Shown in pieces: positions 31,564 through 43,675 of a DNA stretch of 64,000 nucleotides (positions within the stretch are counted from its first letter, which is position 1; the number at the start of each line of letters is the position of its first letter). Location: the NCBI GenBank assembly GCA_023014365.1, contig JAEBUN010000003.1:1240001-1304000 (forward strand). Direction: 5' to 3'. The notes under the pieces are model-generated. The model was not told where the DNA came from. It made no database searches and saw only the letters and a list, made by a program, of their open reading frames with translations. Origin of the DNA: Lepiota brunneoincarnata. Its lineage: Eukaryota > Basidiomycota > Agaricomycetes > Agaricales > Agaricaceae. The position numbers and the translations under genes were made by a program.

Positions 31564-33425
31564 TTAGACCCCCCTGCTCCTTTTTTTCCGTCTCGGATCG
31601 CTTGGGTCCTCCCCTTTCCCTGCCGCGCTCGGTCCCCGTCCACCATCGTTGTCGACAAGCTGATATACAACAGTATCCCACATAGTGTCGTTGACACTCT
31701 TCGCCTTTCCGAGTTGTTCCTTTAGTTGCACGACCTCTGCCTCAAGTTCCGCAATGCGGTTTTCGGCTGGAGCTGATTCAACTCCAGAACTAATGGCCCC
31801 ACTTTGACCGAGGGTGGGTCGAATGAAGAAAGCATGATCTCGGAGAAATTCTGCTTCGGGGTACTCCGTCACATCCTGGTGGGGCTAAAAAAAAAAAAGT
31901 ACTTTTGGGTTTGCTGAGAAGACAGAAAGGAAGGAGAGAAGACTTACGTTGCGATTCGGATGAAGCAACATAGTGACCTCGTGTAGTTCACGCGCTTTTG
32001 GGTCTTTCATTCGTTGGAACGGCTGCACGGGCTTGGCAGGAAGAACGTCCTTAGCGTCGGACATGCTACCAACCTTCAGATCCAAGCTAATATGACCAAT
32101 CAGGTCCGGAGGCTTGAGAAAGCTTGTGAGGTATGTTATCGAGAAGCCTGCGTGCGTCGATATTGTGCGAAGGAGTTGGTGAGAAGGAAAGTCGTAAACT
32201 TGGACGGCGCCATTTGACGTGCCGACGAGTAAGAATGAAGATGTTAGTGATATGGCCATCGAAGAAATGCTTTCTCTGGATAATAATGAGACACACGAAT
32301 TATTGTGAACCAAAGGAGCGCACCCAGCTGAGATCGGCCTGCGTTCTTGCGCGTTGTCACCCTCCCCATCAATCCTGACGATGTCACTCGCTCCACCTCC
32401 CCCGATCGCTTCCATGATATGTTCCCCCATGTCGTTTTTCCGTTGTTGAAAGAGATTTACCCGATGTATCGAACCGTTCGGGGCGGCCGCGAAGAATATT
32501 CTCTCAGTGACATCCCACGCTAAATGTGTGATAATTTGGGGAAATTGGAAGGTTGTGAGTAATGTTACGGATGATAAATCCCAAAGCTAGGTATCTTCAT
32601 AAGCTTCGGGATTTATGCAGTGGAAAACATGCTAGTACCTTGACAGAATGGTCCACTGACGACGTGAGGATTCGGCAATTTAGAGACGCTCCTACACCGC
32701 ATTGAATGTCAGTGATGGGTAGGGTGTGGTCGGATAACGTGCAGTGAGCTGTACAAAGCTCGTCCTGTGTTTCATTGTCGACCTAATCTGTAAATATCCA
32801 GTGAATCCCGGGTAGATCGTGAAGCGGGGGAACTGAAAGCGACCTTGAGACCAGCCAGACACTGACTGCAGAGTCATCGCTTCCGGAAATAAGTGCTGTT
32901 CCGTCGTTGGTGAACCTAAGTACGTTGACCCGGCGGTAATGGGCGTCCCAAGAGTTGAAAAGGATTCCTGAAGCAATCTATCGGGAGTTAGTCAAGTCGG
33001 GGACGGCCATGGGTTAAGATATCCGACCTCCCACAAGTATATTCGTCCTTGGGCCGTTCCCCCTGCACAATAATCACCCTTTCTGTCGATGGCTATGCAT
33101 GTCAACTTTTCTGGAAGAACAAGTTTCAGAGCAACTTGGTCCTAAAACTAATCCGGTGAGACCGTCCGTCAAAGGAAGTTGCTACAAAGCTTACTTTCTG
33201 GAAATGATACACGTTCAAGATCGGTTTATCTGGCTGAGCTGTGAGGATGAACCCTCCTTGGGTGCCTGTCGATTCGAAGACGGCGGTACAGTGGTTATCT
33301 GCGCTTGTCTGTTTAAAGGAAGCGAGCGTCGTGCTGTTCTGGACGTCGTTGAGGAAAATGGAGCCTGCACCAGAGGCTGGAGAGTGCGGTGCTGTTGCGC
33401 ACAACACGACTTCTTGGAGTCGCAT
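31564..33425 (-). CDS. IPI3: Pre-rRNA-processing WD40 protein IPI3 (Rix1 complex)
   Basis: A WD40 subunit of the Rix1-Ipi1-Ipi3 complex that acts in late 60S ribosome maturation in the nucleus. The start is the ATG at 33425 (MRLQEVVLCATAPHSPASGA), followed by the first blades with NVYHFQK, then LTCIAIDRKGDYCAGGTAQG with RIYLWE, VNVLRFTNDGTALISGSDDS with AVSVWS, and a downstream blade ESISSMAISLTSSFLLVGTS with VQVYDF. The C-terminus has a short coiled coil (ENRIAELEAEVVQLKEQLGK) and a basic end RKKRSRGV at the stop at 31564. The order of the blades, the spacer after the fifth blade and the C-terminal coiled coil fit IPI3/WDR18 rather than a generic WD40 protein. Exons are numerous and short, and I did not fix every boundary. 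Confidence 0.75.
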
Positions 33426-33625
33426 CCTGTTTTTCCTGGGCACAATCTGCAGTCGTGACACTGAAAGAAAAAAAGGTGGGCTCACGTGATATGCACACCG
33501 ATTACCGCCACAAGTGGCTGATTAAAGGGGTGAGGGTGGCACATGTTCCTAGAACATTCTCCCAACCGCACTCCATCGTCGTGAACTCACCACATCCGCA
33601 GCTACCAGCCACCAAACTATCCACG

Positions 33626-35230
33626 ATGACTTCCAATCTCTACGAGGTTCTCGAAGTAGCCAGGGATGCCTCTATCGAGCAGAGTCAGTCTTCATGACAT
33701 CATTGGCAGCGTCCATGCGGATCTTGACAGACCCACCTATCTAGTCCGCAAAGCGTACAAGAAAAAGGCCCTACAGACACATCCAGACAGACTCCCTCCA
33801 GGTTCTACGCCGGAGGACAAGAAATTTGCGGAAGAAGGGTTCAGACAGGTACTGTATCGTTAGACCTGGTCCAACCATAGGCACTAAATCGAATGCCAAG
33901 GTCAACCACGCATACGAAATCTTGACCGACCCAGAAAAGCGCAAGGTGTGTATCTCGTGACCACATATTTTTCGGCTCACACCGGTGTTAGGAATATGAT
34001 ATTCATGGTGTATGGCCTCCCCCAGAGCCAGAGGAAGGGAACTTCGAGCCATTCTTCGGCGGCGGTTTCCCAGGTCGCCGCCACGGACAGCGTAGCCATG
34101 CCTTCCCCGACCTCTTTGGCCACCGTCACCACCACCATCATCATCCATTCTCTGGTTTCGCGTTCAGAGATCCATTTGAGCTTTTCGAATCCATTTTCAG
34201 AGACTTCGATGATGATGACTTCTTCGGTCCATCCCATGTGCATCCTTTCGTCCCATTGAGTCCTTTTGACGACATGCGTGGACCTCGCACACATAATCTC
34301 TTCAACCATAGTTTATTCGGGCCGACTCTCACCCCCGCGATCATATTCGAGTCATCTTTCGAAAATAGTCGGAGACGAGGCGGCAATTATACCTCCGAAA
34401 GCTATGCTTCCACTACCGTCAACGGCGTCACTCAGACGGTACATACGAGGCGCGATTCAGAAGTAAGCGCTTCCCTTCGGTTTGCCCCCTCCAGAACTCA
34501 TCATTCTCCCAGGGAAACGAGCACGTCACCAGAACCTATAACGATGGAAGAGAGGTGTACACTATTAATGGTATCGAACAACCCTCTCATGGTGCCCTAC
34601 CCCAAAGTACCTCAGAACCCAGGCTGTTGCCCCAATCGTCGAACAGTCACTACTTGCCCCCAACCAACCCCCGACCTAGAAGAAGTTATGCGGCTCCTCA
34701 GCAACGGCGGCCATCGTGGTCTGCACCTCAACACCCCATGACACCATATTCCCAGTCAAGAAGCACCCTCAACCACCACGGTGGATATAATGCAATACCC
34801 CCTGCACAACAATCAACCCAATATAACATGCCGTCACAGCGAGAGTACGATGCACCACCGCCTCCTTATCCGGGGAGCAACAACCCACACCGCGATAATT
34901 ACGACAGGCATAACCAAGCATCAGGTATGGGTTGCAACACCTTACAAGCACTTTACCTCCACTGATGCTCCTCAGCTTCAGCCGCAGATCACCAAAGGCA
35001 TCGCGAGCGGCGTGCAAATGACAAATGTGAGTTACTTTATACCCTTGCCTGTTACTGTGTGGCTCTGACTAAATACTTTTCCTCCTCCACAGACGCTCCT
35101 ACAAACTATGGAGGTAAGTAATCTTCTTCCACTGTCCATACTGCTCGAAGCTAACGCCGTCGACGCAGAAGCCAGTCACGAAGACCGCCGCAGCAAGAAG
35201 TGGTTGCCGCGCGGCTTTGGTCGTCACTAA
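33626..35230 (+). CDS. J-domain (Hsp40) protein, DNAJB6-like
   Basis: A co-chaperone that stimulates Hsp70. The start is the ATG at 33626 (MTSNLYEVLEVARDASIEQ). The first intron splits the J domain, which continues IRKAYKKKALQTHPDRLPPG with the HPD motif, then VNHAYEILTDPEKRK. A Gly/Phe-rich region follows with FFGGGFPGRR, six consecutive His residues near 34125, and FELFESIFRDFDDDDFFG. The rest is Ser/Pro/Gln/Tyr-rich and disordered, ending in a basic tail SKKWLPRGFGRH at 35230. There is no zinc-finger region, so this is class B or C. The His run and Phe-rich spacer recall DNAJB6/B8-type holdases, which is a resemblance only. It is divergent from IPI3 with about 200 bases between starts. Confidence 0.85.
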
Positions 35231-35959
35231 AGCCTGAAGTCCAACGCTAGAAAAGTTGCTTCTAACTTGTTAAGAATGTTCGAGACAGTTCTCCTGGCTG
35301 GAGCTATGTACTTTCCTGTGGGTAGTTGTATTTACTCCTCTCGCCGTAGACTGTTCCCGCTCGTCGTACCATATCTCATCCTGATAGCCCCTTTCTTCAC
35401 GGAACGAGAGAAATTTAGGATATTCCTATGGAGGCATATACAATTGGTGATTAGCTGACGAGTTCCGAGAATACTGTGCCGGGCCTGCCATACACTCGGC
35501 AATTGTCGTTCGGTCTGGGTCCGATGAAATAACGAGGGATCAAGCGTCAGGGTTAAGTAGATAGAAGGATATATAAAGTGCCAGTGTAGTCCGAAAATTG
35601 TGGCGTCGACCACGATTGATACGAACAACACATTGTCCACTGCTATGCTTCAGGCGTTGGGGGGACATAGGCTGCATAGACGTCTATGGATTTGTAACCT
35701 CCCGATGTGAATGTGACCGTGTAATATGCATGTACGTACTCCGACATGATATCAAGCCATTCACCGGAGAACAAATATTATTCAAGGGGCCAACCTCAAA
35801 ACTCATTACGCATATTCTTCTGAGGCTACGGTATTTACAAGTATAGGGTGTTTAGATCCACCATGCATCACATCTCGTAAGGAGCCTGATCCGAAGTAGA
35901 CTGTAGTTCCCCTGAGCAACCCCGATGGCGCTGCATTGGCCCCTTCACATCATACGGCC
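35231..35959. other. Intergenic, tandem plus-strand genes
   Basis: About 730 bases between the J-domain gene and the Nudix gene. Short frames occur, but none has a motif. Confidence 0.45.
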
Positions 35960-36959
35960 ATGTCCCTTCAAGGGCCCGCAAACGCGCTGAAGTCGTCCTC
36001 GCTTCTTAGCTTCACGAAACCATTTACTCCAAACTCCTTGAAAACTATCCGGCATACGCTTGCAAATACTATTAGCCCCGCCCCAGAGCCATCAACTACT
36101 TGCTCCCAAATTTACAACACCAAAACGCGTAATGCGGGAGTGTTGATACCTCTTTGCAATGTCGAAGGACAACCTGGAATACTCTTTCAAGTGAGGGCAC
36201 AGAATCTACGGCATCACTCGGGGGAGGTAAGGTAAGATCATGCTACGCTGACTATGCACAATTCTGGACCCTTTGCATAGCTTTCCTGGAGGACGAATAG
36301 ATGATGTCGGTGTAGCGTTGTCACAGCCCCCTGTGATTTGTTGACGCGATATTAAAGACAGATGCGACCATCCTGGATGGCGCGTTGCGAGAAACACAGG
36401 AGGAACTCGGCATTCACCCTGAGGACGTTGATGTCCTTGGTGAACTAGGGCCCCCAGAAGTCAGCGTTCGAGGTGATATGTGTGTATGGCCATATATCGT
36501 GAGCAATGGGGTTTGATTTAATGCATGGAGAACACGACTAATGTTAGCAAACCCTGCTTCAAGGGATTTGTACACGAGCCCGACTCGAGACGGCCAGAGT
36601 CCGGTGATTGTCCTTACCCTTCACTCGACCTCAACCAAATACGACAACGTATGTCTCTATCAGAAGTGGCCGTCGTGTTTCATGTGCCTTTGATAGCATT
36701 AGTTACGCCAGCGAGACTGAGGTCGTATCTCTTTCGCGGCGAGCGGCCGTACTGGGCCGTGGATGTAACTGATCTTGTTCACTCCGCGGAAGTGCTGTCG
36801 GGGGCAAGTGGGTCGGCGTCCGTGAGCACAGAGGCAGTTCATGGCGAGCAAGAGCTGGGTGAAGTAGGACCCGGGAGGGGGGAGAAGGGAGTCGAAATAT
36901 GGGGATTAACGGGATGGTATTCGTCTCTATTGTTATGGAGATTGCAAGCATACCGGTGA
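35960..36959 (+). CDS. Nudix hydrolase, coenzyme A diphosphatase type (PCD1/NUDT7-like)
   Basis: This enzyme probably hydrolyses CoA or oxidised CoA diphosphate in peroxisomes or mitochondria. The start is the ATG at 35960 (MSLQGPANALKSSSLLSFT). The core is NAGVLIPLCNVEGQPGILFQ, then LRHHSGEVSFPGGRIDD across an intron, then LDGALRETQEELGI. Together these form the Nudix box GX5EX7REUXEEXG, with the CoA-subfamily block LRxHxGEVxFPGGxxD in front. Later exons give VRGDMCVWPYI and a long C-terminal piece with RMSLSEVAVVFHVPLIALV and EIWGLTGWYSSLLL, stop at 36959. The C-terminal SLSEVAxVFxVPL...PY...EIWGLTG block is also typical of NUDT7/PCD1. I see no clear peroxisomal C-terminal tripeptide. A rotten copy of part of the last exon lies at 52325-52562. 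Confidence 0.88.
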
Positions 36960-37732
36960 ATCAAATCGTTTTCTCGATTTACAGGGCAGTGTTGACGCAT
37001 CCCCTGCGTTCTATCAATTTCGGTCTGTCGTCTTTAAATATGGTGCCTGGGTGTCACAGCCCCGCACATATCCTGGCTTGCGACAATAAAGAATGATCCT
37101 CCTGTAGCTATGGCTACTGCAATGCGAACAAGCAGGACAAGCTGTGGTGAAATAAGGCGCGGTTGATGTACATAGCGATTAATCAATTCATCAAGCGTCA
37201 AGCATTGCACTCATCGAAGTCTACACTCAGAATGCTCATTGGGACTAGATCCTGTATGCTTGATGGTGATGTCCAGTGTATCATGGTTCCTATTATTACC
37301 CCAAAAGGAAAGTATTGAAAGTACCAGGTAAAAAAGGACTGACCACTACATGTAGAGATATTTACAGTGGTGTGTGCTGTGCAGGGAGAGTGGATCTTCA
37401 AACCCACTGAAGGCGGACGATAGCGGGTTTGTGACGTTGAACTAGCTAGCACCAAATGGGAAAAGAGAAAAATATAACGAGTGACTGACTGAGTGCCAAG
37501 TGAAGGATAGGCGCGAGTGGCAGGGGGGGAGGGGAGTGAAAATAAGGATCAAGCTCATAGTCTAAAGCAAATGGGCATCATCAGGGAGACACCGAACAAC
37601 GAGGGTAGCGGTAGATCAGTGCTAATACAACATTGGGTAGAGGCTTGGGAAGTGATCAGGAATGCAAAGGCGGGGAGGTGAAAACAGGTCGGATGAGACA
37701 AGCTCAAGAAAATAAGGTTGGAAGAGAGTTGA
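36960..37732. other. Intergenic between convergent genes
   Basis: About 770 bases between the Nudix stop and the Ubc2/Ste50 stop. The minus frame at 37198-37455 has no motif. I see no supported feature. Confidence 0.45.
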
Positions 37733-40190
37733 TTATGACCGTGTTTGTACAGCTGGGAAAGCGGATGACATGGGTGATACTTGTGCTTGAGTAATGTCAT
37801 CAAAATTAGAGGTCGAAGACGATGTGTTATGGAGTGTACTCGAACCCGGGGTGTTGGGTGTACCCCCAGCGTGATTGCTCACTTTCCCGATGAACCAGGA
37901 CTATAGATATAAATGGTTAATTATTCATACCTTTGTTGCTGTCTCCGAGCGATTGGACTTACTGGTACCCAGCCTCGGTCGCCACCCTGTTCTTTTACCG
38001 CCTGTTGGCATGGTGAGAAAAGGTAGGGATGCGTAGGAGATGGAGATTCGAGAAGAGCACTCACGTATGACCAATGATTGTAGCGCTTAAAGACTCTCAA
38101 TTGATCACCCTCCAGGAGGTCCAGCTCTTCTTCTCCCTTCTTCCTGTAATCCATTAAGGCGATGCCAGGGAAGCTTGTCGAGATAATGCTTAGGGGTAGG
38201 ATTGGTGTCTTCGAAGTGTCTACAGATCCAGAATTTCCCTTCGCAGCGGTAGCTTCTGCGATAGCCGAAGCCACGGGGACGTTGGTCTCAAGAAGACAAC
38301 CAGCGGGAACCCATCCCTGTTTGACGATGTCTGTATCGATAACACCCGACCCCGTTGGATCACGTTGAACGATCCACCATCCGCGTGAGCGAGAAAGGAT
38401 AACGAAAGTGTCGCCACTAAACAGGAGCCTGCTTAAGATAACCATATATTTACAGTGGCGAAGACTTACACGACGACGTCAAATTCATCGTCCTGTTCCG
38501 CCATGTACGGGTAAATTGCAACAGCATAAGATACTCCGCTGCTAGATCCAGGAACAGAAACGAGGCTGTTGGTGTGTTGACTATCATTTGTTTTCGATTC
38601 CACTTTCGGTAAGTTGACGCTTGGTACGGTGAGCGTCGCGTCGCTGCTTATTGATGAAATGGTGCCCCGCGATATGGCTGACGCAGGCGTCGTTGCAGCA
38701 TCATCACCTTTGTGTTGATCTATGGACGGAGAAGGAATCCCTGGTTCGGGCCATCCAGGCTGGGGAGTGAGTGTTGTCGATAATGGACCAGAGGTCGTAG
38801 ATAGGTTAGAGACTTCGATTCTCGGAGGCTTGTGATTAGTTCTTGAGGCTGATGTTTTGTAGTGACCTTGAGTTGCCACTGTGTCATTAGATATTATGGA
38901 GGAGGCTTTACGAGCAGCATGCTTTTGTTGGGCAACGGCGATTGGAGAACGTATGTCTTTGATGTGCTTCAACATGAAAACAGGGTTCTTCTTCGAATCT
39001 TTCAGCTTTTGGAATAATAGCAGGGGTTTTTCGTCATAGCTCAAGCACCGCTCGATTCGGTTACCTGCGACGGGTTGGTGGTGGAAAAAATGAGTCAGGA
39101 AATGGCGTACCCGATGACCCGTAGCAGATAAACATTGCATAATTCTTCCAAGTGTCGTTGTTAATGCGATATTTCTTCAAAGCCGCTGGGAGCACCTTCC
39201 ATGTGGGATCCTCCAGACTAACTTTGAAACTTTTGAGGTTATCTGAACTTTCTTGTCGCTGAGACTTTAGCGAGGTCTGGTTAGGGTTGGGTGAGTCTGT
39301 AACTGAGGTAGGTTGCGAATTTTGCCGTTGCTTATCCGCAGCCGATGATGATTGATTGGAAGAGAAAGTGGACTGGTTGCTCTGGCGGGTGTAAGGTGCA
39401 ATATCATGCTCCTGCCGCTGGGGTGATGGGTGGGGAGAATCAACGGAGTCTTGCTTGGTTGGTGATTTCTGAGGTTTGACGAACTGTGCCCATTTGAATG
39501 AGGGCTGCCGCCGCAGGCTACCGGGCTCATCCTAGCGCAGCGAATTTGGTGAGCCACTTTGGAGAATAAAAGAGAAGTAATGCTCACGTTGCGGCCCAGA
39601 GATGCCTTTATGCTGTTCACATCCTCAGTGAAAGACGACACGAGTAGATTGAGTTGACGATTATCGTCCTCGAGTGTTCGTAGTCGGTTAGCTGCGAGCC
39701 GAGTGCAATACATCACCCGTAAGTAAGAGGACCAATATGCCGCCGAAGCTTCCTACCTTGCTCTTGCACGACGGAATGCAACCTTTCGACTGTTAGGTTC
39801 TCAATGCGCTCAGGAGCTTCTGCTGCTGGACATTCGCTTTAATAACAATTTGGTGCTGTCGTGACCTATGCTTACATGGTGGAACATAGTGGTCCTCCCC
39901 TATTGGTATGTTGTGCGCGGTTTTCAGTTGATATACAGCCTTGAGGATAGCCAGCCTCTGGCCGATCGTGGATACACCAAGTTCTTTCAAGGATTCCGGG
40001 TTCAATAACGTGAGGGCCTCGCCATCAACAGTATGTTCTAGCGCGTGTAAGTGCAAGAAGGGGAATAGAGGGCCCTTAGCTCACCTTTGAGCTGGCTCTC
40101 CCAGTGCGGGTAGCCAATGCTCGAGAGCCAGTTGTGGACATCTGTTGGGTCCCACTCGAGAACAGGGCGATCTCCTGGACTGTTATCCAT
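37733..40190 (-). CDS. Ubc2/Ste50-type MAPK pathway adaptor (SAM, RA, two SH3)
   Basis: A scaffold linking Ras/Cdc42-type GTPases to the mating and filamentation MAPK cascade. The start is the ATG at 40190 (MDNSPGDRPVLEWDPTDVHN). Domains in order: SAM (VHNWLSSIGYPHWESQL, then LLNPESLKELGVSTIGQRLA); a short coiled coil (NRLRTLEDDNRQLNLLVSSF); a disordered Ser/Gln linker; a Ras-association domain (SLEDPTWKVLPAALKKYRIN, then RIERCLSYDEKPLLLFQKLK); a Thr/Ser-rich linker; a first SH3 (VAIYPYMAEQDDEFDVVVGD, then RGWWIVQRDPTG); a second SH3 (ALMDYRKKGEEELDLLEGDQ, then DRGWVPSWFIGKV); and a short tail ending VQTRS at 37733. Ascomycete Ste50 has SAM and RA but no SH3. The added SH3 pair is the basidiomycete arrangement described for Ustilago Ubc2. 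It is preceded upstream by a G-run tract. Confidence 0.88.
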
Positions 40191-40209
40191 AACTCTCTAA
40201 CCAGAGTAA

Positions 40210-40262
40210 CAGAAGGCGGGGGGGGGAGCAGGGAGGGAGGGGAGGGAGGAGGGGGAGAGGAT
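40210..40262 (+). promoter_or_regulatory. G-run tract in the UBC2-like promoter
   Basis: The plus strand holds many runs of three to ten G separated by one to three bases (GGCGGGGGGGGGGAGCAGGG and on), just upstream of the start codon at 40190. On the sense strand of the gene this is a CT-rich block, a frequent element in fungal core promoters. The G strand has enough runs for a quadruplex. Function is inferred only. Confidence 0.5.
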
Positions 40263-40490
40263 GGGCTAGGGCCTGTGTATGTTGCGAGTCGAGTTGTCGA
40301 GGCTCTAATTCAGCAGAGTTGTTCTCCGGAGCACGTGATCTTAACCCTAAAATAATCATTTATTAATATTATTTCTTTCAGTCCCACGGGGTGCCATGGC
40401 CCCTCAAATGAATCACCGGTTACTCCTCGACCACGGGTTCCCTTTCCTCCTTCTCGGACTTGCAGAGTCGTGCATGTGAACACACGCACA

Positions 40491-43400
40491 ATGGAGGATC
40501 CCTGGATAAACGCGTGGGGAGACCCCCAGAAATCTGAACAACCCTCCAATCCCCCCATCACATCCACCTGGACCACCTCTTCCAAGTTTGTCACCGACGA
40601 CCAGGCAGACATTGCTATTCCATCTTGGGAAGCCGAATCTGGCACCATATGGGATAATTCACCAGATCTCCACAAAGACATGTGGAGTAGAGACAACCGC
40701 ATCTCCCAGCTCTGGGCGACTCCCACGTTGGACTCGATTGGGTTCGCAAAACCTCCTCAGGAGCTTCAACCTGAAGTCTCGCCGCGCACCCCTTCTCCTC
40801 AGGGACATGGTATCGGAAGCTCGGGAGTCGGCGAAGGCCAAGAGATATACCCGACACCTGGAGCAGAGAACTTTGTCGTATTTCGGCCTCCAATCCCAGA
40901 TTCCGAAGAAGAAACACAGAAACCGGGCCTCCACGCACAATCGAGTCCGGCAGCAGTTTTGAGAAAGCTTCAAGAGGATGAAAATGCGCTCGGGGAGACC
41001 TCGCCGGATCCTGACGGGTTCGGTACTTTTGAAGCTGCGGCAAACGACTATCCTCAGTCGGACCCATGGACATCTTCCCAGTCGGCGTTAACTCCAATGG
41101 AACAGGCCGAGGATTGGAGAACTGCTTGGAAGGGATCTGACGAGATTGCGGATAACGGCACTGAACCCATAGATGAATGGGAGATGGCGAAGCGGCAGAA
41201 AGAGATCCAGGATCTATATGTTGTTCGTTAGCTATCTGCCACTGGTGTAACTCCTTCTAATGTCAATTCCAGCCTCCAGAACTGCTGAACTCGATACTTT
41301 GCCAATTTGACGAATTTGCGGGAGCTTACTGGCCTGATGAACATTCAAATGCGATAACGAGCCCCTACAGCCATAGCCCCGGCGAGCTCGCGGAGACTCT
41401 AGGGATGTGAGCTAGCCTTATCATTTGAAATAGTGATCTTGTGCTAAGCTCCTCCAAAGTAATTCTATTATAGAACGGCTCATTCCATTGGATCTCACTC
41501 TTCCGGCCCCTGTAGCCTTCGCAAAGACATTCATTTCGAAGGAAATGGTTGAGGGGATCAAGTTGACCAGACATCACATTATCACAAGAAACGGACCACT
41601 AGCAGTGTACATGTCGTCAAAGGGGGCTTTGTCATGGGAGGCTGCAATTAAATCTCAACGCGATGTGACGGAAGCTGATGTCGTTCCAAGTGGGTGGCGG
41701 ATCGTACCCAAAGAAAAGGCAGATCAACATTTGTCGGTGAATGACACTAAGAAGAAACCTGTGGGCGGTTTGCTCTCATTTTTCGGTCGGAAGACAGCAA
41801 CCATTCCACAAACACCAGACTCGTCTCCTCCTGCGAGGACAGATACTCCTGGAGCAGTGTCTCCTCGGTCAACCACGGCATCTCCCCATCCTAGCTTGGA
41901 GACCAACGCTACCACCTCAGTTGTTGCAAAATCGGGACCTCCTTCGCCCAAAGGATCGGATCCACGATCATCTGCCACGATGTCTGCTATCGCAGAGATA
42001 TCTAACACGGGCAAGGAGGTCTCCAACCCGGTGACTCATATTCAATTAGCTGAAGAGACTCCCCAGCCTCAATCTGCTGTCTCACGCTTTTTGGAGCGAT
42101 TCTCGAGATCCGCCAAGTCCTCCGGATCTCCTCGCAGCTCCGTCGCTCTATCGTCAGACGATATTGAGTTCCTTTCGGATATTGTCCCCAGCGCCGGTGA
42201 CATGGAAGAAACCGATCAACTTGATGCATTGTCGGAGATGATACGTACTCCCCCCGTTCCGACAAAACTGCCTCCCCCATTGGCTCCGCCACCCCGCTTA
42301 CCACCGCCCCCTAAGCCACCAGCTTCCGCCGGCTCGAAAGCCATTACTCCAATCCCACAACACTCGGATACACGAGATACGTCGAGACGAGAACCCAGCG
42401 AGAACCAGCTCTTCGGACTTGACTTTGGTTTCTCTTCCCTTCAAACTCAACCTCATGCGCAAACAACTTCAGTTCCCTCCTCTCAAGCCTTAACACCCCT
42501 CCCCCGACCGCCCGTCCCCTCTATTTCGCCGTCTCCACTACCCCCGCCGTTATCACCAGCTACGACAGGTTCTAGACCATATACACAAACAAAAACTGCT
42601 GTAACTGTTCCACCGTCGATCGACTCCCTCTTCGACGACGACGAGTTTTCAGACTTCCAGACATCACTCTCATCCACATCTTCAGCCCCTCTTGTGTCTT
42701 TGGATTCCGCATTTGCCTCGTTCACGGCACCTGCACCATTAAATCCACACTCTGTATCCTTTGACGACTTGGACGACATCGTAACCCAGGACCCTCCGCA
42801 GGTTCCGGAGAAACCAAAGTTGACGTCCTGCCAGACCATACCCGCGCCAGCCCCATCAATCTTTCCCCCACCCTCAGGCTCACCGTTACGCCCCAGCACA
42901 CCGATCAAGTCATCTTCACCTCCAAAACAGAGCATACATGCTCGCCGAGTATCTAGACAGGCTGAATCGCACCAAAGAACACTCAGTCTTTTAGAGACGG
43001 CTGCTGCAAAGGGTAAATGGCCCGCACCACCTTCACCACTGCCCAACGCCATCCCTCCCCCAAGTGCGAAATCTGGACCAAAACTGTTTGATGTATTCGG
43101 GGAGCCGAGTGGGTCCGTTCCCATTAATATTACTCCCGTGCAGAGTGGTTCGAGCTCGGGCGCCGGGCAACTGATATCAGACTTAGCATCGTCGCCCTCG
43201 GTTGTGGCGCCTTCCCGTTCTTCTATGTTGAATGAGATCCCTGTTTCTTTCTCGAATGGGATATTTTCGGAGCGCGCAACAGGGACTCCCCAGGTAGCAA
43301 GAATTCCTCCCCCGTCGACCTTCCTACAATCTCCAACACAATCCACCCCCTCTCAGTATCCACAGTCACAAATACAGTCCGAATCTGCACCAATGGAGAT

Positions 43401-43675
43401 TACCCTCCCCTCCCACGGGTAAACCACCACCCTCATCAACATTTGGTTTCGTTCAGGCCCATGAGAACAGTGGAAACGCAAGTAGCAGGAGTAGGACTCC
43501 TTTCCAACGTATCTCCCAGCAACAACCTCAATTCAATCAACAGCAATCTCTACCAGGTTCATTTGCAACGTTGGCTCCTGCGCCACTCACATCCCAGCCC
43601 AGTGGTCCATCAGATAAGAACCCCGGCTCGGGCGGGCTCTCGGCGCAGGACTTGTCGTTCTTTGAGAGTCTATGA
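40491..43675 (+). CDS. Large low-complexity protein with clathrin-adaptor ear-like motifs
   Basis: I reconstruct four exons: from 40491 (MEDPWINAWGDPQKSEQ) to about 41219; PPELLNSILCQFDEFAGAYW to about 41402; from about 41459 (NSIIERLIPLDLTLPAPVAF) to about 43423; and a last exon from about 43476 ending LSAQDLSFFESL at 43675. The 52-base last intron restores the frame. About 1,030 residues. A short conserved-looking region (PVAFAKTFISKEMVEGIKLT, then GALSWEAAIKSQRDV with VPSGWRIV) lies between long Pro/Ser-rich regions. Acidic-Phe motifs DGFGTFEAAA, DDDEFSDFQ and SFDDLDDI, and a C-terminal SFFESL, resemble gamma-ear/GGA binding motifs of aftiphilin-like accessory proteins. A role in clathrin trafficking at the Golgi or endosome is a hypothesis. 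I do not recognise the family by name. Confidence 0.7.

Noticed and set aside
42483..43346. 287-residue minus frame opposite the low-complexity gene
   Set aside because: It is the antisense of Pro/Ser-rich coding sequence, which is usually open on the opposite strand.
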